Origin: Duganella radicis
GTDB lineage: Bacteria > Pseudomonadota > Gammaproteobacteria > Burkholderiales > Burkholderiaceae_D
Assembly (NCBI RefSeq): GCF_009720825.1
Contig: NZ_WNKY01000011.1
Span: 62,001-126,000, forward strand
Direction of reading: 5' to 3'
DNA: 64,000 nt
This document shows, piece by piece, positions 8,418 through 18,902 of the stretch. The position numbers and the translations under genes were made by a program. The notes under the pieces were generated by a model. That model saw only the letters and a list, made by a program, of their open reading frames with translations, did not search any database and was not told the origin of the DNA. Each line of letters opens with the position of its first letter. Position 1 is the first letter of the stretch.

Positions 8418-8830
8418 GAATTCAGGCGGCTGCGCAGGTCTTCGACGGCGGCGCGCCAGTCGGCGTAATGTTCGCTGTCTTCCCACAGCTGGCGTAGCTC
8501 GCTATCAGGCGCGAGGACGCGTTCGATGGCGCGCGCGGCTTTCTCGGCCAGATCGGCGCGCGGCTTCACCGGCTTCGCCTTGCGCGCATCCACCCATTCA
8601 TCGACCGCCGCGCTGTCTTCGGTACGCGCGCCGCCCTTGCCTTGCAGACGCGCCAGCACTTCAGCCGCCACCAGCGCTTCCGCCGCGAACGGCGCCTCCA
8701 GTTCGGCGCCGCTGTCCAGCACGGTGTTCAGCGTGTCTTCCACCGCATCCAGGTTGCCGGTCTCGTGCAGATCCTCCGCCCAGTCCTGCGCGTAATCGTT
8801 GCCGAAGGCGTCCACTGCCCAGGTCCCCAT
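8414..8830 (-). CDS. DUF4259 domain protein
   Basis: A 138-residue acidic protein beginning MGTWAVDAFGNDYAQDWAED, the hallmark start of DUF4259 proteins. The rest is helical (AAEALVAAEVLARL; LWEDSEHYADWRAAVEDL). The biochemical function of the family is not known. It starts 2 nt after the qmcA stop and overlaps sir2 by 4 bp, so all are likely one transcript. Confidence 0.85.
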   Translation of the reverse strand: MGTWAVDAFGNDYAQDWAEDLHETGNLDAVEDTLNTVLDSGAELEAPFAAEALVAAEVLARLQGKGGARTEDSAAVDEWVDARKAKPVKPRADLAEKAARAIERVLAPDSELRQLWEDSEHYADWRAAVEDLRSRLNS

Positions 8831-8832
8831 AG

Positions 8833-9768
8833 TTACTCCTTGATGATCTTGCCTTGTGTCTTGACGACCTGCATGGCGGTAGCAATCAGCCCGCTCATGT
8901 CACCCAAATTGGCCGGTATGATAATCGAATTATTGGTCTTGGCCAGTTGGCCGAAGGCGTTGACGTACTGCTCGGCCACTTTCAGGTTCATGGCCTCGTC
9001 GCCGCCCGGTTCGCGCAGCGCGGCGCCGACCTGGCGCAAGGCCGAGGCATTCGCTTCCGCCAGCGCCACAATCGCCGCCGCCTGGCCCTGCGCGCGGTTG
9101 ATGGCGGCTTGCTTGTCGCCCTCCGAGCGCGCGATCTGCGCTTCGCGTTCGCCGCTGGCGATGTTGATCTGCTCCTGCTTGCGGCCTTCCGAGGCGGCGA
9201 TCAGCGCGCGCTTCTCGCGCTCGGCGGTGATCTGCGCCTGCATGGCGTGCAGGATTTCCTTCGGCGGCGTCAGGTCCTTGATCTCGTAGCGCAGCACCTT
9301 CACGCCCCAGTTGGCGGCCGATTCGTCGATCGCGTTCACGATGGTGGTGTTGATGTGTTCACGCTCTTCAAACGTCTTGTCCAGCTCCATGCGGCCGATC
9401 ACCGAGCGCAGCGTGGTTTGCGCCAGCTGGGTAATCGCGGCGATATAGTTGGACGAACCGTACGAAGCGCGCATCGCATCCGTCACCTGGAAGTACAGGA
9501 TGCCGTCCACTTGCAGTTGGGTGTTGTCGCGCGTGATGCAGACCTGCGGCGGCACGTCCAGCGGAATCTCTTTCAGCACATGCTTGTAAGCGATGCGGTC
9601 GACAAACGGAATCACGATGTTGAGGCCCGGCCCCAGCGTCGCGTGATACTTGCCGAGTCGCTCCACCACCCACGCGTGCTGCTGCGGCACCACGTTGATG
9701 GTTTTAATGACGAATACCAAAGCCAGAATAAACAGAATGAAGGTGACGTTACCTATGCTGATGTCCAT
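8833..9768 (-). CDS. qmcA: SPFH/stomatin-like membrane protein (QmcA/paraslipin)
   Basis: A 311-residue protein with an N-terminal membrane anchor (VTFILFILALVFVI), a SPFH/Band 7 domain (VPQQHAWVVERLGKYHATLGPG), an alanine/glutamate-rich coiled coil (residues about 180-250) and a conserved C-terminal segment. SPFH proteins form large ring cages in the inner membrane that organise proteases and membrane microdomains. As usual its partner nfeD lies just upstream, 21 nt away. GGAGA upstream of the ATG supports the start. Confidence 0.94.
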   Translation of the reverse strand: MDISIGNVTFILFILALVFVIKTINVVPQQHAWVVERLGKYHATLGPGLNIVIPFVDRIAYKHVLKEIPLDVPPQVCITRDNTQLQVDGILYFQVTDAMRASYGSSNYIAAITQLAQTTLRSVIGRMELDKTFEEREHINTTIVNAIDESAANWGVKVLRYEIKDLTPPKEILHAMQAQITAEREKRALIAASEGRKQEQINIASGEREAQIARSEGDKQAAINRAQGQAAAIVALAEANASALRQVGAALREPGGDEAMNLKVAEQYVNAFGQLAKTNNSIIIPANLGDMSGLIATAMQVVKTQGKIIKE

Positions 9769-9789
9769 GTAAATCTCCGTTGATTAATC

Positions 9790-10224
9790 TTAAGCCGCCA
9801 CAATCAGGCGGCTGCCGCGTACTTCGCGGATGGTGTACTGGCCAGGCGTGGCCACCACGCCTGGCGCCACGCTGGTGTCCAATTCCACATCCCACAGCGC
9901 GCCGCGATACATCACGCGCGCCGCGTTATCCTGCCATTCCGGCACATGCACGGTCTGGCCGATATCCAGGTTGACGTTCGGGTCGCGCGCCGCGTCGACG
10001 CGTTCCTGCTGCTTGCCGTAGCGGCTGCGGCGCAGCGCCACGGTGGCGCCGGCGCCGACCAGCGCCGCCACCAGCAATTGCACCGCTTCGCCAAAGCCGA
10101 GCAGGGCCGCCGCGCTGCCTGCCGCCAGACCGATGGCGATCATCAGCAGGTAGAACGTTCCGCTGAACAGTTCCAGTATCACTGTCAGGCCCGCCGCGGC
10201 CAGCCAGTAGCTCCAATCAGCCAT
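9790..10224 (-). CDS. NfeD-like membrane protein
   Basis: A 144-residue short-form NfeD protein. It has two or three N-terminal transmembrane segments (LAAAGLTVILELF; LLMIAIGLAAGSAAALLGF) and a C-terminal OB-fold domain (QTVHVPEWQDNAARVMYRGALWDVEL). NfeD proteins pair with SPFH proteins, and this gene is the first of the nfeD-qmcA-DUF4259-sir2 run. Confidence 0.9.
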   Translation of the reverse strand: MADWSYWLAAAGLTVILELFSGTFYLLMIAIGLAAGSAAALLGFGEAVQLLVAALVGAGATVALRRSRYGKQQERVDAARDPNVNLDIGQTVHVPEWQDNAARVMYRGALWDVELDTSVAPGVVATPGQYTIREVRGSRLIVAA

Positions 10225-10243
10225 GATGCACTCCTTTCAAATG

Positions 10244-10284
10244 AAAAAACCCCCGCGTCCCGGGATGGGCTGCGAGGGTCTTTT
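10244..10284 (-). terminator. Probable intrinsic terminator after ppsA
   Basis: On the minus strand ACCCTCGC pairs with GCGGGGGT (one mismatch) across a loop containing CCCGGGA, followed by a run of six T. It sits between the ppsA stop (10366) and the nfeD start (10224). The remaining bases of this 141-bp gap show nothing else convincing. Confidence 0.6.
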
Positions 10285-10365
10285 GCTGCTGACAGATGGT
10301 ATTGATAGAGTGTTTTGCCACTAAATTCGATAACTCCAGTCTATACCATTTTCAGCTTACGTCAA

Positions 10366-12795
10366 TCATTTCTGGAGCGACGCCAGTTTCTGCCATGTGT
10401 CGATCACCGAGTCCGGATTCAGCGACATCGATTCGATGCCCTGCTCCATCAGCCACGCCGCGAAGTCCGGGTGGTCGGATGGGCCCTGGCCGCAAATGCC
10501 GATGTACTTGCCCTGCGCGCGGCAGGCCTTGATCGCTTGCGACAGCAGGGCTTTCACCGCGTCGTCGCGCTCGTCGAAATCGGCCGCCAGCAGCGCCATG
10601 CCGGAATCGCGGTCCAGGCCCAGGGTCAGCTGAGTCAGGTCGTTGGAACCGATGGAGAAGCCGTCGAAGTGCTCCAGGAAGCGCTCCGCCAGAATCGCGT
10701 TCGATGGCACTTCGCACATCATGATCAGGCGCAGGCCGTTCTCGCCGCGCACCAGGCCGTTCTTGCCCAGCAGGCCCACGACTTTCTCAGCCTGGCCCAG
10801 GGTGCGCACGAACGGCACCATGATCTCGACGTTGGTCAACCCCATGTCGTTGCGCACACGCTTCATGGCCGCGCATTCCATTTCGAACGCACCGGCGAAG
10901 TCGTCGGCCAGATACCGTGCGGCGCCGCGGAAGCCCAGCATCGGGTTTTCCTCGTCCGGCTCGTAACGCGAGCCGCCGATCAGCTTCTTGTACTCGTTGG
11001 ACTTGAAGTCCGACAGGCGCACGATCACCGGTTTCGGCCAGAACGCGGCGGCGATGGTGGCCACACCTTCGGCCAGCTTGTCGACGTAGAAGGCTTTCGG
11101 CGAAGCGTGGCCGCGCGCGACCGACTCCACCGCTTTCTTCAGGTCGGCGTCGATGTTCGGGTACTCCAGAATCGCCTTCGGGTGCACGCCGATATTGTTG
11201 TTGATGATGAACTCCAGACGGGCCAGACCCACGCCGCCGTTCGGCACGGCCTGGAAGTCGAACGCCAGCTGCGGGTTACCCACGTTCAGCATGATCTTGG
11301 TCGGCAGCTTGGGCAGCTCGCCGCGCGACACTTCCGACACTTCGGTTTCCAGCAGGCCGTCGTAGATCTTGCCTTCATCGCCTTCGGCGCAGGACACGGT
11401 GACGAAAGTGCCGTCCTTCAGCACATCGGTCGCATCGCCGCAGCCCACAACGGCAGGCACGCCCAGTTCGCGCGCGATGATCGCCGCGTGGCAGGTACGG
11501 CCGCCACGGTTGGTGACGATGGCCGATGCGCGCTTCATCACCGGTTCCCAGTTAGGGTCGGTCATGTCGGCCACCAGCACGTCGCCCGGCTGCACGCGTT
11601 CCATTTCCGACGGATCGGTAATCACGCGCACCGGGCCGGCGCCGATCTTCTGGCCAATCGCGCGGCCCGAAGCCAGCACGGTGCCGGACGATTTCAGCTT
11701 GAAGCGCTGCTGCACGTCGGTCGATTTCTGCTGCGACTTCACGGTTTCCGGACGCGCTTGCAGGATGTACAGCTTGCCGTCGCGGCCGTCCTTGCCCCAC
11801 TCGATGTCCATCGGACGACCGTAGTGGTTCTCGATGATGACCGCGTACTTGGCCAGCTCCACCACTTCCGCATCGTTCAGCGAGTAGCGGTTGCGCAGCT
11901 CGACCGGCACGTCAACGGTCTTCACCGAACGGCCGGCCTTGGCTTCCGAGGTGAATTCCATCTTGATCAGTTTCGAACCGATGTTGCGGCGGATGACGGG
12001 CGATTTGCCCTTCTCCAGCATCGGCTTGTGGACGTAGAACTCGTCCGGATTGACCGCGCCCTGCACCACGGTCTCGCCGAGGCCGTAGCTGGAGGTCACG
12101 AACACCACGTCCTTGAAGCCGGACTCGGTGTCGATGGTGAACATCACACCCGCCGCGCCCAGGTCGGAACGCACCATGCGCTGCACGCCGGCCGACAACG
12201 CCACTTCGGCGTGGGTGAAGCCCTTGTGCACGCGGTACGAGATCGCGCGGTCGTTGTACAGGGAGGCGAACACGTGTTTCATCGCGTCCAGCACGTTGTC
12301 GATGCCGACCACGTTCAGGAAGGTCTCCTGCTGGCCGGCGAAGGACGCATCCGGCAAGTCTTCGGCGGTAGCGGAAGAACGCACGGCGAACGATACCTCG
12401 GTCGACGAGTCGGCCACCAGTTTATCGTAGAAGGTCTTGATTTCCGCTTCCAGCCGAGGCTGGAACGGCGTATCGATGATCCACTGGCGAATCTCGGCGC
12501 CGGCTTGCGCCAGCGAGCGCACGTCGTCGATGTTCAGGTCGGACAGACGATCGGCGATGCGATCGGCCAGCGACTTGCCGCCGGCTTCGCTGTAGGACAG
12601 GAAGTCGCGGAAAGCCTGTGCCGTGGTGGCAAAGCCCCCAGGCACGCGCACGCCGGCTCCCGCCAGCTGGCTGATCATCTCGCCGAGAGATGCGTTCTTG
12701 CCGCCGACGGATTCGACATCCGTCATTCGCAAGTGTTCAAACGAGGCAACGTAGACTGCTTCGTTGTTTTGCTCCTTCAATGCTGCGTTGGACAT
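10366..12795 (-). CDS. ppsA: Phosphoenolpyruvate synthase
   Basis: An 809-residue enzyme that converts pyruvate, ATP and water to PEP, AMP and phosphate, as the gateway to gluconeogenesis. It has an N-terminal ATP-grasp pyruvate-phosphate dikinase domain ([32 protein letters not shown]), a phosphohistidine domain with [14 protein letters not shown] (His about residue 435) and a C-terminal PEP-utilising barrel ([27 protein letters not shown]). I chose ATG 12795 because AAGGTG lies 5 nt upstream. It is divergent from ppsR, whose product switches it on and off. Confidence 0.97.
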   Translation of the reverse strand: MSNAALKEQNNEAVYVASFEHLRMTDVESVGGKNASLGEMISQLAGAGVRVPGGFATTAQAFRDFLSYSEAGGKSLADRIADRLSDLNIDDVRSLAQAGAEIRQWIIDTPFQPRLEAEIKTFYDKLVADSSTEVSFAVRSSATAEDLPDASFAGQQETFLNVVGIDNVLDAMKHVFASLYNDRAISYRVHKGFTHAEVALSAGVQRMVRSDLGAAGVMFTIDTESGFKDVVFVTSSYGLGETVVQGAVNPDEFYVHKPMLEKGKSPVIRRNIGSKLIKMEFTSEAKAGRSVKTVDVPVELRNRYSLNDAEVVELAKYAVIIENHYGRPMDIEWGKDGRDGKLYILQARPETVKSQQKSTDVQQRFKLKSSGTVLASGRAIGQKIGAGPVRVITDPSEMERVQPGDVLVADMTDPNWEPVMKRASAIVTNRGGRTCHAAIIARELGVPAVVGCGDATDVLKDGTFVTVSCAEGDEGKIYDGLLETEVSEVSRGELPKLPTKIMLNVGNPQLAFDFQAVPNGGVGLARLEFIINNNIGVHPKAILEYPNIDADLKKAVESVARGHASPKAFYVDKLAEGVATIAAAFWPKPVIVRLSDFKSNEYKKLIGGSRYEPDEENPMLGFRGAARYLADDFAGAFEMECAAMKRVRNDMGLTNVEIMVPFVRTLGQAEKVVGLLGKNGLVRGENGLRLIMMCEVPSNAILAERFLEHFDGFSIGSNDLTQLTLGLDRDSGMALLAADFDERDDAVKALLSQAIKACRAQGKYIGICGQGPSDHPDFAAWLMEQGIESMSLNPDSVIDTWQKLASLQK

Positions 12796-12800
12796 AATTA

Positions 12801-12806
12801 CACCTT
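12801..12806 (-). promoter_or_regulatory. Shine-Dalgarno site deciding the ppsA start
   Basis: AAGGTG on the minus strand, 5 nt before ATG 12795. It rules against a longer frame beginning at 12873. Confidence 0.6.
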
Positions 12807-12948
12807 TTTGATGATAGAAATCTTCCAGCGAGGCGCAGACTTGTTTCTTGTTATTCTGTTCGTCGTGCAGCACAATCTAACCATAGCCTTTTATTCTACA
12901 GCCTGTGGCCAGAATTGACGAACCACAATACAACATCGCATCCCCTAC

Positions 12949-13797
12949 ATGACACAAGAACAACGACCACCCCTGCCCTCCGCCGCCCGCACCGTGTTTT
13001 TTGTTTCCGATGGTACCGGTATCACCGCTGAAACCTTTGGTCACTCCGTGCTGACCCAGTTCGAGCTGCGCTTCCGCCAGGTGCGGCTGCCCTTCATCGA
13101 TACGCTGGACAAGGCGCACGACGCGGTGCGCAAGATCAACGAGGCGTTTGCGACCGACGGTCAGCGCCCGATCATCTTTTCGACGCTGGTGAAGACGGAG
13201 TTGTCCGACGTCATTCGTCTATGCAAGGGCATGTACATGGACATGTTCCAGACATTTGTCGCCCCGCTGGAACAAGAGTTGGGCGTGAAGTCGACCCATA
13301 CGATAGGCCGCTCGCACAACATCGTCGACAGCGAGGAGTACAAGAACCGCATCGAGGCGATCAACTTCTCGCTGGCGCATGATGACGGCCAGTCGCACAA
13401 GAATCTGTCGTCGGCGGATGTGATCCTGGTGGGCGTGTCGCGCTCGGGCAAAACGCCGACCAGTTTGTACCTGGCGATGCAGTACGGGATCAAGGCCGCC
13501 AACTACCCGCTGATTCCGGACGATTTCGAGCGCGGCAAGCTGCCGTCGTCGCTGTATGAATTCAAGTCGAAGATCTTCGGCCTGACCATCACGCCGGAGC
13601 GCCTGAGCGAAATCCGCAACGAGCGCCGCGCCGGCAGCAAGTACGCGTCGCTGGAAAACTGCCGCTACGAAGTCAACGAAGCGGAGCTGATGATGAAGCG
13701 CGAAGGCATACGCTGGCTGTCGTCCACCACCAAATCGATCGAGGAAATCTCGACGACGATCCTGCAAGAGATCAAGCCGGATCGCCGCGAGTACTAA
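12949..13797 (+). CDS. ppsR: PEP synthase regulatory protein (bifunctional kinase/pyrophosphorylase)
   Basis: A 282-residue DUF299 protein. The N-terminus [20 protein letters not shown] and the P-loop-like [11 protein letters not shown] (about residue 163) are the family signatures. PpsR inactivates PEP synthase by ADP-dependent threonine phosphorylation and reactivates it by phosphorolysis giving pyrophosphate. The divergent placement next to ppsA is the standard arrangement and fits the role. Its stop is 3 bp from the convergent katE stop. Confidence 0.97.
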   Translation: MTQEQRPPLPSAARTVFFVSDGTGITAETFGHSVLTQFELRFRQVRLPFIDTLDKAHDAVRKINEAFATDGQRPIIFSTLVKTELSDVIRLCKGMYMDMFQTFVAPLEQELGVKSTHTIGRSHNIVDSEEYKNRIEAINFSLAHDDGQSHKNLSSADVILVGVSRSGKTPTSLYLAMQYGIKAANYPLIPDDFERGKLPSSLYEFKSKIFGLTITPERLSEIRNERRAGSKYASLENCRYEVNEAELMMKREGIRWLSSTTKSIEEISTTILQEIKPDRREY

Positions 13798-13800
13798 GCG

Positions 13801-16176
13801 CTAGGCGCGTTCGCGCGCATACACACGGTGACGCGCCAGCATCTCCTTGAAGCTGGCCAACGCCGCCTCCGCATCCGCGCTCTCCGCCACAATCACGCCG
13901 GGATCAGGCTTGCGCGGGATTTTGGCGGCCTTCAGCAATTCGGCGCCGTTCCCCAGCGCCAGTATCGGCTTGTCGTGCTGATACTGTAGCCTGAGGAATT
14001 CCAGCGCCTGCGCGTCGCCCACGAACACCGGGCTGTCGGCCACGATCACGCCATCCCACAACACCGAGGGCCCGGTCTCGAAGCTGATTTCCACGTCCAG
14101 CGGCGCGTCGTCGCTGGTGGCGAGCGGCCCGATACGCGCCGAAATCAAACGCGGCACAGCGCCCGCATCCAGCAGCGCCGCGTACAGCTTGCGCACCTGC
14201 CCTCCTTCCGCACCCTGCCCGACCATCCACGCCACACGCCGCGTGCGCACGCCCAGCGCGCCGGGACGCGCAAACAGCGACAGCGCCGGCGACGGCTGAT
14301 AGTCATGCGGCGGGTTGTCCGAGGACAGTGGCAGCGGCGGCGGCAACACCATGCCCAGGCCGTCGGCCACCGCGCCGGCCAGGCGCTCATCGATATTCAG
14401 CAGCAGCGCCAGCACGCGGCTGCGCACGGCCGGCGTCTGCACTCGCGTCAACTCAAAGCGGAAGGCATCGATGATGTGGCGCTGCTCCACCGCGCTCTGA
14501 CTGACCCAGAACAGGCGCGCCTGCGAATAGTGGTCGGCAAACAGTTCCGGCTTGCCGCGCACCTCATTGCCCTGCGAAGGTTCAGGCACGCTGACAAAAC
14601 CGCGCGCCCCCGCCTGGAACGGGCAGCCTCCGGCCAGCGAATTCGGCTCGTAATTCACGCGGCCACGGTTGATCTGCTGGCGATGGAATCCCTCGCGCTG
14701 GTTGTTGTGAATCTGCGCCACCGGCGTATTGATCGGGATTTCATGGAAGTTCGGGCCGCCCAGGCGCGTGATCTGCGTGTCGATGTAGGAATGCAGCCGC
14801 CCTTGCAGCAACGGGTCGTTGGTGAAGTCGATGCCTGGCACCACCTGGGCAGCGCAGAACGCCGCCTGCTCGGTCTCGGCGAAGAAGTTATCCGGATTGC
14901 GGTCCAGGACCATCTTGCCGACCGGACGCACCGGCACCAGTTCTTCAGGCACGATCTTGGTCGGATCGAGAATATCGAAGGGGAATTGCGCCGCCTGCTC
15001 CTCGGTGAACAGTTGCAGGCCCAGCTCCCACTCGGGAAACTGGCCGCTGTCGATGGCTTCCCACAAATCGCGGCGGTGATAATCGGGATCGGCGCCGGCG
15101 ATGCGTACCGCCTCGTCCCACACCAGCGAATGCGTGCCGGCCATTGGCGTCCAGTGGAATTTACAGAACAGTGACGCGCCCTTGTCGTTCACCAGCCGGA
15201 AGGTGTGCACGCCAAAGCCTTGCATCATGCGGTAGCTGCGCGGGATAGCGCGGTCCGAGGTTTGCCACATCAGCATATGCGCGATCTCGGGACTGAGCGA
15301 GGCGAAGTCCCAAAAGGTGTCGTGCGCGCTGGAGGCTTGCGGCATGGCGTGATGCGGCTCCGGTTTGACCGCGTGGACCAGATCGGGGAATTTCATCGCA
15401 TCCTGGATGAAGAACACCGGAATGTTATTGCCGACCAAATCCCAGTTGCCGTCATCGGTGTAAAACTTGACGGCAAAGCCGCGTACATCGCGCACTGTGT
15501 CGGCCGAACCGCGCTCGCCGGCCACCGTGGAGAAGCGCACAAACACCGGCGTGCGCTTGCCGGCCGCCGCGAACGGCGCGGCGCGGGTGATGGCGCGCAG
15601 GTCTTCGTAACTTTCAAAATAACCGTGGGCGGCCGAACCGCGCGCGTGCACCGCGCGTTCGGGAATGCGTTCGTGGTCGAAGTGCGTCAGCTTCTCGCGC
15701 AGGATGAAGTCTTCCATCAGCGTCGGGCCGCGCAGGCCGGCTTTCAGGGAGTTCTGGTTGTCGGCCACCGGCACGCCCTGATTGGTGGTCAGCTCGCGGC
15801 CAGTGTCGTCCACGCGCACGCGGTCCAGCGGGCGGTTGATGGCGTTATCGCCGATGTCCGGCTGGCCGTCGCCGACCTTTTCCGAGGCGACGGTTTCGGT
15901 GCAGGTGCTGGCGGTGGCGATGGGCGTGGGCGGCGTGTGCGTTTCGCCCTTGTGCGGCGTGTAGGCAGCTTCGCCGTATTCCAGCGGCTTGGTGGAATTG
16001 AACGGCATTTCGGCCGCCAATGTCTCGTCGCCGGTGACCTTTTCCAGCAGCTGCCCGGCGATGGGATTGGGCGGTCCAAGCCGAGTCGGATGCGGCGGCG
16101 CGGCCGGCCCGGCCACCGTGCTGAGTACCGATCCGGCGCCATCCACCGCGCCGCCGTTGTTCTTACGTTTAGCCAT
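13801..16176 (-). CDS. katE: Large-subunit catalase (HPII/KatE type)
   Basis: A 791-residue haem catalase of the large clade, with a C-terminal flavodoxin-like (DJ-1/PfpI) domain (residues about 650-791). Active-site features are the His in [10 protein letters not shown] (about residue 176), the Asn in [11 protein letters not shown] and the proximal Tyr in [15 protein letters not shown] (about residue 462). It breaks down H2O2 in the cytoplasm. The N-terminal arm before [14 protein letters not shown] is longer than in E. coli HPII. It is downstream of the REC-EAL gene on the same strand with an 84-bp gap containing a small inverted repeat. GAGGTG supports the start. Confidence 0.95.
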   Translation of the reverse strand: MAKRKNNGGAVDGAGSVLSTVAGPAAPPHPTRLGPPNPIAGQLLEKVTGDETLAAEMPFNSTKPLEYGEAAYTPHKGETHTPPTPIATASTCTETVASEKVGDGQPDIGDNAINRPLDRVRVDDTGRELTTNQGVPVADNQNSLKAGLRGPTLMEDFILREKLTHFDHERIPERAVHARGSAAHGYFESYEDLRAITRAAPFAAAGKRTPVFVRFSTVAGERGSADTVRDVRGFAVKFYTDDGNWDLVGNNIPVFFIQDAMKFPDLVHAVKPEPHHAMPQASSAHDTFWDFASLSPEIAHMLMWQTSDRAIPRSYRMMQGFGVHTFRLVNDKGASLFCKFHWTPMAGTHSLVWDEAVRIAGADPDYHRRDLWEAIDSGQFPEWELGLQLFTEEQAAQFPFDILDPTKIVPEELVPVRPVGKMVLDRNPDNFFAETEQAAFCAAQVVPGIDFTNDPLLQGRLHSYIDTQITRLGGPNFHEIPINTPVAQIHNNQREGFHRQQINRGRVNYEPNSLAGGCPFQAGARGFVSVPEPSQGNEVRGKPELFADHYSQARLFWVSQSAVEQRHIIDAFRFELTRVQTPAVRSRVLALLLNIDERLAGAVADGLGMVLPPPLPLSSDNPPHDYQPSPALSLFARPGALGVRTRRVAWMVGQGAEGGQVRKLYAALLDAGAVPRLISARIGPLATSDDAPLDVEISFETGPSVLWDGVIVADSPVFVGDAQALEFLRLQYQHDKPILALGNGAELLKAAKIPRKPDPGVIVAESADAEAALASFKEMLARHRVYARERA

Positions 16177-16198
16177 CTCACACCTCGCATTTGACGCC

Positions 16199-16211
16199 CT
16201 CCCGACGGGAG
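16199..16211. repeat. Short inverted repeat upstream of katE
   Basis: CTCCC-GAC-GGGAG, about 23 bp upstream of the katE start codon, in the 84-bp gap between the REC-EAL gene and katE. It could be a small operator or a leader hairpin. The stem is only 5 bp. Confidence 0.3.
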
Positions 16212-16260
16212 CGCAGAAATCGAGTGTGCGATTGTTATGGCTGGCTGTATTTGATCCGGC

Positions 16261-17460
16261 TCAGAAGAAGTGCTGCCAGTCGGCCAGCCAGGCGGGGAAG
16301 TCTTCCACCGGCATCGGCTTGGCGATGTAGTAGCCTTGGGCGTAGGTGCAACCCAGGCCTTGCAGGAAGTCCCAATCCTGCTTGGTCTCGACGCCCACCG
16401 CCACCGACTTGCGGTCAAGGCTGCGCGCCAGGCCGAGACAGGAGCGCAGCACGGTGCCGATGGCGGCGCGCTTGGAGGCGCCGTCCACGAAGCTGCGGTC
16501 GATCTTCAGTTCGGAGAACGGGATGCGCGCCAGCAGTTGCAGGTTGCTGCGCCCGGTGCCGTAGTCGTCGATGGCGAGGCCGAAACCTTGCATGCGCAAC
16601 CGCAGCAGGCGTTCGAGGAAGTGCGGATCGGTGCTCAGCACCGCCGATTCAGTCATCTCGAAGGTGATGTAGTCGGCCATGATGTGGTGCCGCGCAAGGC
16701 AGGCCGCGATCTGCTCCATGAATTGCGGATGCGCCAGCGTGGTCTGGTCGACATTGATCGAGACCGAGATCGGCACGCCCTGATCGTGCAGCTTGCGGCA
16801 GGCCGCCACCGATTTTTCGATCATGGTCCAGTCGAGGAAGTCGACCCGCCGCGCCGCCTCCAGCGCCGGAATGAAGGCCGCCGGCCCCAATACGCCGCGC
16901 AAGGGATGGCGCCAGCGGGCGAACATTTCCAGCCCTTTTACCTGTCCGGTCTCCAGTTCGATCTTGGGCTGGAAGAAGGGATCGAACTCGCGGTTCTGCA
17001 AGCCCTGCCCCACTTCGGCGAACGACATGGCCTGCGCGCCGTCGCCCGCCGTGTGTGACTCGCCCGGTTGCAGGTAGTTGTTGATCAGCGCGACCAGGCG
17101 GCTGCCGATCACCGGCTTGCCGATCGCGCCCAGCACGTTGACGCCGTAGGCCAGCGCCATGGTCTCCACCGAGAACAGCACCGCGTTGGTTTGCGCGCCC
17201 ACCACGATCACGCCGGCCGTGCAGCGTGCCTCACCGAGGCGGCGTATCAGTTCCAGCGCATCCATGCCCGGCAAGGCCAGGTCGATGATGGCGATGTCCA
17301 CCGCCGGCGTAATGCCGGCGTTGAAATGGCGCAGCGCGGTGTGGCCGTCCGGCGCCTGCGTGATACGTCCGACGCCGAGATGAACCAGGATATCGGCCAG
17401 CGCATGGCGTTGTACCTGATCCCCTTCGGCTACCAGAAAGTGCAACTGCGCGATATCCAT
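16261..17460 (-). CDS. Response-regulator EAL-domain protein (c-di-GMP phosphodiesterase-like)
   Basis: A 399-residue protein with an N-terminal receiver domain (phospho-acceptor Asp in AIIDLALPG, about residue 58; Lys in IGKPV) and an EAL domain (residues about 150-390). The EAL signature is altered to E-M-F (LEMFARW). Other metal and substrate residues are kept (NVD, FEMTES, DDYGTG, ELKIDRSFV, GVETK, AQGYYIAKPM). It may therefore still cleave c-di-GMP to pGpG, under control of phosphorylation. No cognate kinase is adjacent. It is 18 nt downstream of the SpoU methyltransferase gene. Confidence 0.88.
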   Translation of the reverse strand: MDIAQLHFLVAEGDQVQRHALADILVHLGVGRITQAPDGHTALRHFNAGITPAVDIAIIDLALPGMDALELIRRLGEARCTAGVIVVGAQTNAVLFSVETMALAYGVNVLGAIGKPVIGSRLVALINNYLQPGESHTAGDGAQAMSFAEVGQGLQNREFDPFFQPKIELETGQVKGLEMFARWRHPLRGVLGPAAFIPALEAARRVDFLDWTMIEKSVAACRKLHDQGVPISVSINVDQTTLAHPQFMEQIAACLARHHIMADYITFEMTESAVLSTDPHFLERLLRLRMQGFGLAIDDYGTGRSNLQLLARIPFSELKIDRSFVDGASKRAAIGTVLRSCLGLARSLDRKSVAVGVETKQDWDFLQGLGCTYAQGYYIAKPMPVEDFPAWLADWQHFF

Positions 17461-17478
17461 GACGGCTCCAGTGTGTTC

Positions 17479-18264
17479 TTACGTCTGATTCTGCCTTACT
17501 TGCTCGAAAAAGCAAACTGCCGCGCAAGCGGCGACGTTGAGCGACTCCACCTGTCCGAGGTGCGGGATCACCACCTTGTGGGTGGCCAGCGACAGCAGGT
17601 CGTCCGCCACGCCCTGCCCTTCGTGGCCGAAGATCCAGGCCACCGGCTGGCGCAGGTCGATGTCGTACAGGCGCTGCGCCGCGTAGCCGCTGGTGGCCAG
17701 CGTCGGCACGCGCGCGTTCCGAACCAGTTCCGCCAGATCGACGTTTTCAAAGATATCGAGCACGAAGTGCGCGCCCATGGCCGCGCGCAGCACTTTGGGC
17801 GACCAGCAAACCGCCGAACCGGCGCTGCAATACACTTGTTGGATGCCCGCCGCCGCCGCGCTGCGCAGGATGGAGCCCATGTTGCCCGGGTCCTGCACGC
17901 CATCCAGCAGCACCGCCGATACGCTCAGTGCTTCGGTCACGCTGCGTTCCGGCGTGTCGACCAGGAACATCACGCCGATGCCATGTTCGACCTGGCTGAC
18001 GGCGTTGTACAGCGCATCCGGCAAGGCCAGCACGTGGGCGCGCTGCGCTTCCAGCTGGCCGACGATATCCATCACTTCCGGGTTTTGCAGCGAGCCTTCG
18101 CTGACCACGCACTGCTCCGGCATGCCGCGCAGTTGCAGATACGATTGGCACAGATGCACGCCATCCAGCAGCGTGCGGCCGGCCTTGCGGCGCGCCTGCT
18201 GGCTACCGGCCAGCTTGACCAGTTCCTTGTACTGCGCATTGTCACGCGAGGTGATGGTCTTCAC
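17479..18264 (-). CDS. TrmH/SpoU-family RNA 2'-O-methyltransferase
   Basis: A 261-residue SPOUT methyltransferase. It has an N-terminal substrate-binding domain ([31 protein letters not shown]) and the trefoil-knot motifs [20 protein letters not shown] (motif 1), [10 protein letters not shown] (motif 2) and [17 protein letters not shown] (motif 3). It methylates a ribose in rRNA or tRNA with SAM; the exact nucleotide cannot be told. The start is GTG 18264, overlapping the rnhB stop (GTGA), which fits translational coupling. Confidence 0.92.
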   Translation of the reverse strand: MKTITSRDNAQYKELVKLAGSQQARRKAGRTLLDGVHLCQSYLQLRGMPEQCVVSEGSLQNPEVMDIVGQLEAQRAHVLALPDALYNAVSQVEHGIGVMFLVDTPERSVTEALSVSAVLLDGVQDPGNMGSILRSAAAAGIQQVYCSAGSAVCWSPKVLRAAMGAHFVLDIFENVDLAELVRNARVPTLATSGYAAQRLYDIDLRQPVAWIFGHEGQGVADDLLSLATHKVVIPHLGQVESLNVAACAAVCFFEQVRQNQT

Positions 18265-18902
18265 GCCAGGCCTCCGGCGCGCAGCGAGAATACTTCGATC
18301 ACTTCGCGCACCGGCGCGAACGAGCGGCGATGCACCGGCGAAGCGCCGTGCTCGCGCAAGCGCTCCAGGTGCAGCGCGGTGCCGTAGCCTTTGTGCTGGT
18401 CGAAGCAGTATTGCGGATACTGCGTGTGCAGCGCCACCAGCGCGGCGTCGCGCGCGGTCTTGGCGAGGATGGAGGCGGCCGAAATGGCTTCCACCTTGTC
18501 GTCGCCACCGACGATGGCGATGCTCTGGATTTTCATTACCGGGCAGCGGTTGCCGTCGATCAGGGCCAGCGTCGGCACCGTCTTCAGCGCTTCCACCGCG
18601 CGGCGCATGGCCAGCATGGAGGCCTGCAAGATATTCAGCTTGTCGATTTCCGCTTCCGACGCTTCGGCGATGGCCCATGCGATGGCCTGCGCCTTGATCA
18701 GCGGCGCCAGCATGTCGCGCTTGGCTTCGTTGAGTTTTTTCGAATCGCGCAGGCCATCAATCGGCCGCGATGGGTCGAGGATGACGGCGGCCGCGAACAC
18801 CGGGCCGGCCAGCGGCCCGCGGCCCGCTTCGTCCACACCACAGATGATTTCGTCCGGCGATTCGGGCAAGTCGTCGAACAAGCCAAGATTTTGGTTCTTC
18901 AC
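18261..18902 (-). CDS. rnhB: Ribonuclease HII
   Basis: A 213-residue protein. Catalytic acidic motifs are [15 protein letters not shown] (Asp-Glu), the Asp in ALIDGN and a later acidic residue in [14 protein letters not shown]. RNase HII removes misincorporated ribonucleotides and RNA in RNA-DNA hybrids. The start is GTG 18902, overlapping the lpxB stop by 4 bp, which continues the lpx cluster without a gap. Confidence 0.96.
   Translation of the reverse strand: MKNQNLGLFDDLPESPDEIICGVDEAGRGPLAGPVFAAAVILDPSRPIDGLRDSKKLNEAKRDMLAPLIKAQAIAWAIAEASEAEIDKLNILQASMLAMRRAVEALKTVPTLALIDGNRCPVMKIQSIAIVGGDDKVEAISAASILAKTARDAALVALHTQYPQYCFDQHKGYGTALHLERLREHGASPVHRRSFAPVREVIEVFSLRAGGLA

Noticed and set aside
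10315-12918. An 867-codon plus-strand open frame across ppsA
   Set aside because: Antisense shadow of ppsA with skewed Arg/His/Val composition and no family resemblance.
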